NCBI GenBank assembly: GCA_023055425.1
Contig: JALGPY010000006.1
Location: 68,790,127 to 68,854,126 of the forward strand
From: Linanthus parryae
Taxonomy: Eukaryota; Streptophyta; Magnoliopsida; Ericales; Polemoniaceae
Direction: 5' to 3'
Length of the DNA stretch: 64,000 nt
Shown: piece by piece, positions 57,173 through 64,000 of the stretch
Layout of the letters: every line of letters starts with the position of its first letter
How positions within the stretch are numbered: position 1 is the stretch's first letter
Made by a program: the position numbers and the translations under genes
Notes under the pieces: model-generated
What the model was told of the DNA's origin: nothing
Databases searched by the model: none
What the model saw: the letters and a program-made list of their open reading frames with translations, nothing else

Positions 57173-58526
57173 TGTTGTTTTTGGATGCCCTAGAGGCAAT
57201 ATGTTTAGTATGAACTTTATTTTCTGGAATAAATCATTGTATTATTTATGAGATATTTAATATAATGAGGTACTTAGATTACAATTGTGTTGTTTATCTT
57301 AAATATCCCTAGTCCATTATATTGATGAACAGGACGATCAACTATAGACTAGTATGTGGATAGATTGATATGGAGATATCAAGTATAACACATGGGTATG
57401 CATTAGGAGTAATGGCATACTGGATAAACCCACCACGAGAAGGCTGCATTAGATTATGTCAACGTCATGAGCGCTTCTCGTAGTGCTAATGGTGTTGTAA
57501 TCCTTAGACTTGAAGTCACTGGATTCTCTAGTTGTGAAATATCTTTTTTGATATTATCAAATGTTCCACCGAAACTATAAAAGATAGCTATCATGCATGA
57601 TAGGAAGCAAACTTAGAGATGACAGTGGTGTAGATAGGATTTGTTCCTCCTACATAATAGGAGTAAATATCCACGGACACTCGAGGGGTAGAGCTTATGG
57701 AATGTCTGGCCAGACTCAGATAAATCAACATGGAGATATTGATGTTATCTGTATGAATAAACCTATTCCCAGGATCGAGAAATTATGAATTGGATACACG
57801 AGTGTGACAATTATGTCTCGTGTCCAATCCGGATATAGAGACAAAGAGATGACACGACACGGTGACATTGGGCAAAAGGTTTGTAGGGATCACTGACTAT
57901 TTCTATTAGTTGAATGGCATAGAAGTATTGCTAGACACCGCTCTATGTTTGTAATAGTTACTGACAACTAAGTAGAAACCTATGGGGTCACACACCATAT
58001 GGATTAAAATGGATATGGGCATTAATTAGTTGGACTAATTAATTAAAAGAATCATAATGCAACCACAAACAAAGTTAGTGAGACTAATTCGCAAGTGGAC
58101 TAATCCATGTAAGGACATGATTAGTACTGGGGCAATTATGTAGTTAATAAAGATTTATTAACTATATAAAAGAACTCTAGCTTGTTATTTTCTCATCTAA
58201 GTCATTATTGAGAGAACATAACAACGCAAGGAGAGAGACAAGAGTAGAGGCCAAAACCCGAACCTTGTCCGCCCCTAGTGCCGTCGGCCACCTTGTGACG
58301 CGGTGCTCCGTACTCCGGTGTGCGTGATCTCTTCCCTCCTTCTTCTGTTGCTAGCACTACACGTGTAGAAGGATTCCATTCAAAGATCCAAGGTGTGGAT
58401 ACTCGTAGAGATGAAGACAAATTCTTCGTAGTGATCACACAAACTAAGGTACACATGTTTCTACCCTAATCATGTTATGATTTCTTGCTTGTTATTCCCC
58501 TGCGTAACCTACATCAAAACCCTACG
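57173..58526 (+). repeat. Solo copia LTR (D family)
   Basis: It starts TGTTGTTTTTGGATGCCC and matches the inverted LTR at 59991-61394 (GATGCCCTAGAGGCAA, TATTTAATATAATGA, AACAGGACGATCA, ATTAGGAGTAATG). It ends near AAAACCCTACG, where the paired LTR has AAAACCCTACA. Gag sequence of element E continues beyond it, so no internal copia region remains. Target repeats ccgtc/ccata are not exact. Confidence 0.75.
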
Positions 58527-58800
58527 CCATATGCATCGTCAACCCAATACACCTTTCCGCCGCCGCCATCCGGTTAGCGCGACTTCTCAACAAGTCAATC
58601 TACCACCACCACCACCACTCGCGCCGGGTGTTCAACCAGAGCGCAAATTGATGAGAATTCTCCCTGGAAGTCTTCCAATTTTCCCACTGACAGGAAATCA
58701 GGGGCCACAAGTGGCGAGTCTTATGCCATACATTCCTGGCGTCAATGTCTCATCGACGCTGGCACCAGGAGGGGTGACACGCATCTACTAACGCGTTCAA
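58527..58800 (+). pseudogene. Element E gag, proline-rich continuation
   Basis: After the solo LTR a Pro-rich segment (VNLPPPPPLAPGVQPER, then LMPYIPGVNVSSTLAPGG) resembles the Pro-rich Gag linker of element C. It ends in stops at about 58790, and the remaining Gag-Pol is missing. Confidence 0.5.
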
Positions 58801-59990
58801 ACGCAAGTATACGGTCAAGTAATATGATGGGGTATTTGGGACTCTGAGTTATCAAACCCAAGGGAAGGATGTGTACATTTTCTATTTAACAATTAAATTT
58901 AATTTACTTAAGTAGCCGGTGAAAAGATTGGTGAATGGAGTGGTGTCACCCTCAAACAAGTGACTAGCAATGAAAATCAAATAGCGCAAAAGAAATGATT
59001 TGGATTAGATAAATGGAGAGAATACTAAGAAATCTATAGATCACCTAGGGCAGTTTTGACGATTCCGGATTCCATGTTCTAACACGATAAACACTAATTA
59101 GTTAAGCTGGTAATGGATCTGACAATCACCTCTCAGTCTCATGTCATTCTACACACTAGTACCATTTTGTCCCTCTTAGGCCACACCATCTACCAACATG
59201 TTCTAGTAGGCTAACGATAATGCATGGAATGATGTCCTCCCAGACCACCACCAAACGAACACTTCACTATCTCCTACCAAATCTACCCTCTTCTAGCCAA
59301 TCCTATTCAACTCACCTCTCAGTCTTATTGATTATGAATGTTCACGTTTACTCATCCCAACTAGGGTAGAGTTGCTCTCGCACACTCACTAGTTATGTAG
59401 TAAGATCAGGTCATGACTCCTAGCTTACTAAGGCTTAAGCACAATAAACGAGATATTAACTAAATATGTTCATCATTAAGCATGGATTATAATCAAATGG
59501 AGAAAACAATAATCAACATCACACATCTTTATTCTACTTTGTCAATGGAAGAACTCAACGTGATAAAAACTAGAACAATCCTCATTCAATCATAAATCCT
59601 AAGCATGAAAGTCGTCAAATCCGGAAAACATCCGCAAAACATAAAACCTAGGCTCTCCATAGATGCATATGTATGAGTTTAGCTACTCATCACAATAGTA
59701 TTCATAACAAACTATTCCATAAAAGATATAGAAAGGAAGAAAAGTGGATCAAACGCTAAAAATATGATGAACGCTTTGATTCAGGCTTATCTCCTTGCTT
59801 CTTGATGTTTCTCCCAGCTCTCCTTGACGTTCTTTTCTCTCAAAAGACTCCAAATATGCTCTATATCCGTCCCCTAACTGCTTAGGTCGAAGTGGGGAAG
59901 CTAAAGTCTTCAAAAATTATATTTTAGCCCCAAAATTGTGCACATGTCTCCCGGCCATTTCGTGCGAAATAGGGCATTTTAGTGCAAAAT
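58801..59990. other. Repeat-like non-coding DNA between inverted D-family LTRs
   Basis: No ORF of note. The segment starting GCGTTCAAACGCAAGTATACGG resembles non-coding parts of plant LTR elements, but I cannot assign it. Confidence 0.45.
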
Positions 59991-61394
59991 TGTAGGGTTT
60001 TGAACATGAAATCGCAGTGGAAGAATATAATTATTCCGTTCAAATCCCTCCAAGGATCATAAGTCAAGAACACATAACGATAGTAAAGGATTAATATGTG
60101 TTAACCTTTGGGTTCTCTTTTGATGACTTCAAACGCGAATAATGTCACGTTCTCTACGATTGATCCACTTCTAGGATAGAGAATTGGACCTCCCAACCTT
60201 CTTGTTCTAGCTAGAACGGAGGAAGGAGACAACGGAATCACGCAACGAAGTCACAAGGCTGGGCTCGGCCTCCTTGTGTGGCCAACGAGTTTGGGGCGGC
60301 GGGTAAGGGGCGGACGCCTCTTGCCTTGCTTGCTCTCAACTCCTTTTCTCCTCTCAATATGTGTTATGAATAACATATCTTGAGAGGGAAGGAAGGAGTT
60401 CCTTTATATAGTCCAACTACTCCTAGTTGTTTCCATAAAGGGCCCAATACTAATCATATCCATATATGGATTAGTATTATTTGCTAATTAGTCCTACTAA
60501 GTTAGCAACTTGTTGCAATATGATCCTTTTAATTAATCTTTATTAATTAAGTCCCTTATCCAATTATATCCATATGGCGTGTGACCCCATAGGTTTCTAA
60601 TTAATTGGTAGTAACTATTTACAAACATGGAGCGGTGTCTAGCAACACATCCATGCCACCCAATTAATAGAAATAGTCATCTTGACAAACCTTGTGATCT
60701 TATTATCGCATCCCTTTGTCTCAATATCCTGATTGGAAACGAGACATACAAGTCACACTCGTATATCCAATCCTTGATTCTCGATCCTGGGAATAGCCCT
60801 ATCCATGCATATGACATAAATATCCCCATATTGATTCATATGAGTCTGGCCAGACATTCCATAGGTGCCATCCCTCGAGTGACCTCAAATATTTGCTCCC
60901 GTTATGTGGGATGGACAAATCCTATCTACATCACTCACCATCTCTAAGCTTGCTTCCTATTGTGCCCAACATGCGCTTTTATAACTACCCAGTTACGGAG
61001 TAGCGTTTGACGTTGTCAAAGCACAACATTCCACAACTAGAGGATCTAGTGACTTCAAGTCTAAGGATGATAATATCCTATCACCGCAAGAAGCGCTTGT
61101 GACTTTACATAACTTGTTTGTAGCCTTCTCGGATTTGGGTCAATCCGGTATGTCATTACTCCTAATACACACCCACGTGTTGGATCGTGATATCTCCATA
61201 TCAATCCAACCCCATACTAGTATATAGATGATCGTCCTGTTAATCATTATATTTGACTAGGGATATTAAAGATAAACAACACGATTTGTAAATCTAAGGA
61301 CTTCATTATATTAAATATCTCCATAAATAATACAATGATTATTCTAGCCAATTCATACTAAAATTAGATTGCCTCTAGGGCATCTATTCCAACA
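59991..61394 (-). repeat. 3' LTR of element D
   Basis: This 1404-bp LTR starts TGTAGGGTTT and ends TTCCAACA on the plus strand. It is an inverted relative of the solo LTR at 57173-58526. Confidence 0.85.
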
Positions 61395-61408
61395 GTCTCC
61401 CACTTGCA
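61395..61408 (-). other. Polypurine tract of element D
   Basis: On the minus strand TGCAAGTGGGAGAC directly precedes the LTR start TGTTGG. Confidence 0.85.
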
Positions 61409-62167
61409 CTAGAGCCAATCTGGTGCATCGCATATGCCAATCGCTCTAGTGTGCTCTTCATGCTTGCGCTGAACAAGCGGCTTTGTAAATGGATCTGCCA
61501 GATTATCATCTGTAGGAATCTTGCATATCTTCACATCTCCTCTATCGATAATCTCCAGAATAATATGGAACTTCCGGAGTACGTGTTTGGATTTCTGGTG
61601 TGATCTAGGTTCCTTAGATTGAGAGATAGCGCATGTGTTGTCACAATACAACACTGTGGCATCCTCAATGCCAGGAACTACACCAAGCTCAGAAACAAAC
61701 TTTCTAATCCAAACAGCTTTCTTTGCTGCATCGCTTGCAGCAATATACTTAGCCTCTGTTGTAGAATCAGTAACCGTCTCTTGCTTGAAACTCTTCCAGC
61801 TCACAGCTCCTCCATTTAGGCAATACACAAATCCCGACTGCGATCTGAAATCATCTCCGTCGGTTTGGAAGCTTGCATCCGTGTAACCAGTTACACGCAA
61901 CTCTTCCTCACCTCCAAATATCAAGAACGCATCCTTAGTTCTTCTCAAGTACTTGAGGATGTTCTTGACCACTATCCAGTGGCTCTCACCCGGATTAGAC
62001 TGATATCTGCTGGCCATACTCAACGCGTATGATACATCCGGTCGAGTACATAACATGGCGTACATGATAGATCCTATGGCCGAGGCATAGGGGATCTTAC
62101 TCATGCGGTCCATCTCAATCTTATTGGATGGACAATCACTCTTCGGAAGAGTAATTCCATGGGACAT
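61409..62167 (-). pseudogene. Element D RNase H and RT connection
   Basis: The 252-codon frame contains IPYASAIGSIMYAM, TRPDVSYALSMASRYQ, VTGYTDASFQTDGDD, TDSTTEAKYIAASDAAK, LYCDNTCAISQSKEP and LADPFTKPL, the copia RT connection and RNase H. It is well preserved and runs to a normal C-terminus near the polypurine tract, but is out of frame with the RT upstream. Confidence 0.9.
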
Positions 62168-62712
62168 GGGAAATAATCCCTTCTTGAATCTTGCATGTTG
62201 AACCGTTTCAACACCTTGTTTATATATGTACTTTGACTTAGGCCTAGCAACCTCTTAGATCTATCCCTATAGATCTTTATACCGAGTATATAGGCTGCTT
62301 GCCCTAAGTCTTTCATTGAGAAACACTTTCCTAGCCAATACATAACTGATTGCAACATAGGAATGTCGTTTCTAATGAGTAGTATGTCATCCACATACAA
62401 GACCAGGAACGCTACGGAGCTCCCACTAACCTTCTTGTAGACCAAGACTCATCTTCGTTCTTGATGAAATCAAATTCTTTGACGGCTTCATCAAAACGTC
62501 GATTCCAACTTCTAGAAGCTTGCTTCAATCCATAAATGGATCGTTGAAGCTTACAGACTTTATTTGCATGCTCTGGATCTACAAACCTTCTGGTTGTGTC
62601 ATGTACACATCCTCGAGAAGATTCCCATAAAGGAATGCTGTTTTGACATCCATCTGCCAAATCTCATAGTCATAGTAAGCCGCAATTGCAAGTAGGATTC
62701 GGATGGATTTGG
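62150..62712 (-). pseudogene. Element D reverse transcriptase (frameshifted)
   Basis: Segments MDVKTAFLYGNLLEDVYM (about 62655-62600), KLQRSIYGLKQASRSWN (about 62555-62500) and LVLYVDDILLIRND (about 62410-62370) follow the copia RT order in three frames. Frameshifts near 62590, 62445 and 62165 prevent translation. The catalytic YVDD is kept. Confidence 0.87.
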
Positions 62713-64000
62713 TCATAGCGACTGGGAAAAAGTTTCATCATAGTCTATACCATGAATCTGTCTGAATCCTTTAGCCACCAATCGGCCCTTATAGGTAACT
62801 ACATTACCATCCATGTCGGTCTTCTTCTTGAAGACCCATTTGCACCCTATGGGGTGTACCCCTTGGGGTAGTTCCACCAAAGTCCATACTTGGTTTGCGT
62901 ACATGGATTCCATCTCGGATCTCATGGCGTTTATCCACTTCTGAGAGTCCGGCCCTTGCATGGCCTCTCCATAGGTAGAAGGCTCATCTCCTATGAGCAT
63001 AGTGTCACCAGTTTCTGTCACGAGAAGTCCATACCTCTCTGGCTCCTGGCGCACTCTACTCGACCTACGAAGCTCTTGTGTTACTTGAACAGGTTGCTCC
63101 ACAACCTGTTGTGGTTCCTGTTCATGTTCCATAACCGAATCAGTAATTTTTGGTTCTTGAACATTTTTAAGTTCTACAGTCCTCCCACTTGCTTCTTTAG
63201 AGACAAATTCTCTTTCTAGAAACACGCCGGTCCGAGCAACAAACACTTTGTTATCGGGTGGATTGTAGAAGTAATAGCCCTTAGTTTCCGTAGGGTATCC
63301 CACAAACTTACACTTATCCGATTTCAGCCCGAGTTTGTCTGGATGTAAAAGTTTTACATAAACATCGCAGCCCCATATCCTCATAAACGACACTGTGGGA
63401 CGGCTCCCACTCCACATCTCATGTGGTGTCTTCATGACTGATTTGGATGGAACACGGTTAATGGTGAAAGCTGCACACATTAAAGCATAGCCCCAAAAAG
63501 ATAACGGAAGATCTGTTTGACACATCATAGATCTCACCATGTCAAACAAGGTTCGATTCCTCCTCTCGGATACGCCATTCCATTGTGGTGTTCCGGGTGG
63601 AGTGAGTTGAGATAATATCCCACGCTCTCTAAGATGATCATCAAACTCTTGGCTCAAGTACTCACCTCCTCGATCTGATCGTAGAGATTTGATACTTTTG
63701 CCAAGTTGCTTCTCTACTTCATTCTTAAGTTTCTTGAATTTCTCAAAAGATTCGGATATAGCCTTCATAAGGTAAACAAATCCATATCTACTGAAATCAT
63801 CAGTGAATGTAATGAAGTAGACATAACCACCTCTGGCCGGTGTAGCAAACGGCCCATACACATCAGTATGTATGAGTTCTAATTGCTCACTAGTCCTTTC
63901 ACTTTTTTTGTTGAAAGGGGACTTTGTCTTCTTTCCTAACAAACAAGCCTCACATGTCTCATGTGATTCAAAATCAAATGAGTCTAAAAATCCATCCTTA
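62713..64000 (-). pseudogene. Element D integrase and start of RT (partial at window edge)
   Basis: One frame runs from the window edge to 62713. It has CEACLLGKKTKSPF at the left of the core, LELIHTDVYGPF (first Asp), KSLRSDRGGEY (second Asp) and TPQWNGVSERRNR (Glu). RT onset follows at WINAMRSEMESM and GCKWVFKKKTD. It ends in a frameshift just after DYDETFS (near 62730), where one C seems to be missing. Integrase itself looks complete. Confidence 0.9.

Larger units (their letters stand above)
59991..64000 (-). mobile_element. Element D: Ty1/copia retrotransposon, 5' end outside window
   Basis: The 3' LTR (59991-61394), polypurine tract and RNase H, RT and integrase read on the minus strand; gag and the 5' LTR lie beyond 64000. 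The tract AAGTGGGAGAC before the LTR start TGTTGGAA is typical of Tork/Angela-type copia elements. At least four frameshifts lie in pol. Confidence 0.9.

Overview
This is a repeat-dominated stretch of a flowering-plant nuclear genome, most likely a eudicot. The evidence is two spliced host genes with short plant-type GT-AG introns, one of them a very close relative of the Arabidopsis receptor-like cytoplasmic kinase PBL8, set among Ty1/copia and Ty3/gypsy retrotransposons, MITEs and Mutator-like elements. The species cannot be named from sequence alone.

Bases 1-35369 are three retrotransposons nested inside one another. Element A is an old, decayed Sirevirus-type copia (5' LTR running in from the left edge; gag, protease, integrase, RT and RNase H; then an envelope-position ORF). 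Element B, a Tekay/Del-like chromovirus (7237-33450), is inserted in that last ORF with a perfect 5-bp target duplication (taata). Element C, a Tat/Retand-like gypsy element on the minus strand (15071-30395), is inserted in the integrase of B with a perfect duplication (ccagg). LTR divergence falls in the expected order: A is strongly diverged, B is a few percent, and C shows only three mismatches in 626 bp.

Two accessory genes in this nest are the most interesting content. Element B carries an intact 209-codon ORF between its 5' LTR and gag. Its N-terminus copies the histone H3 tail (MARTKHTARK), and its C-terminal part has three SUMO-interaction-like motifs in an acidic tail. Element C carries, antisense to its own gag-pol, a five-exon gene with four canonical, frame-preserving introns; it encodes a predicted 1323-residue protein resembling the plant mobile domain family. 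The gag-pol and antisense genes of C converge on a 54-bp tandem array.

Bases 35370-43400 hold small transposons: a Stowaway MITE, a mariner-like element with a 24-bp minisatellite, microsatellites, a relic of a C-like LTR plus antisense-gene leader, and a Mutator-like element rich in GATACG motifs inside another TIR element. A two-exon gene for a secreted cysteine-rich protein follows (43503-44000, minus). Its upstream region is occupied by a mariner-like and a Harbinger-like element. The PBL8-like kinase (47810-53842, minus, six exons) has introns containing a foldback MITE and a LINE relic.

Bases 54200-64000 return to repeats: a tandem duplication split by an 850-bp Mutator-like element, the 5' end of another Tat element (E), a solo copia LTR, and the 3' part of a minus-strand copia element (D) that leaves the window at the right edge.
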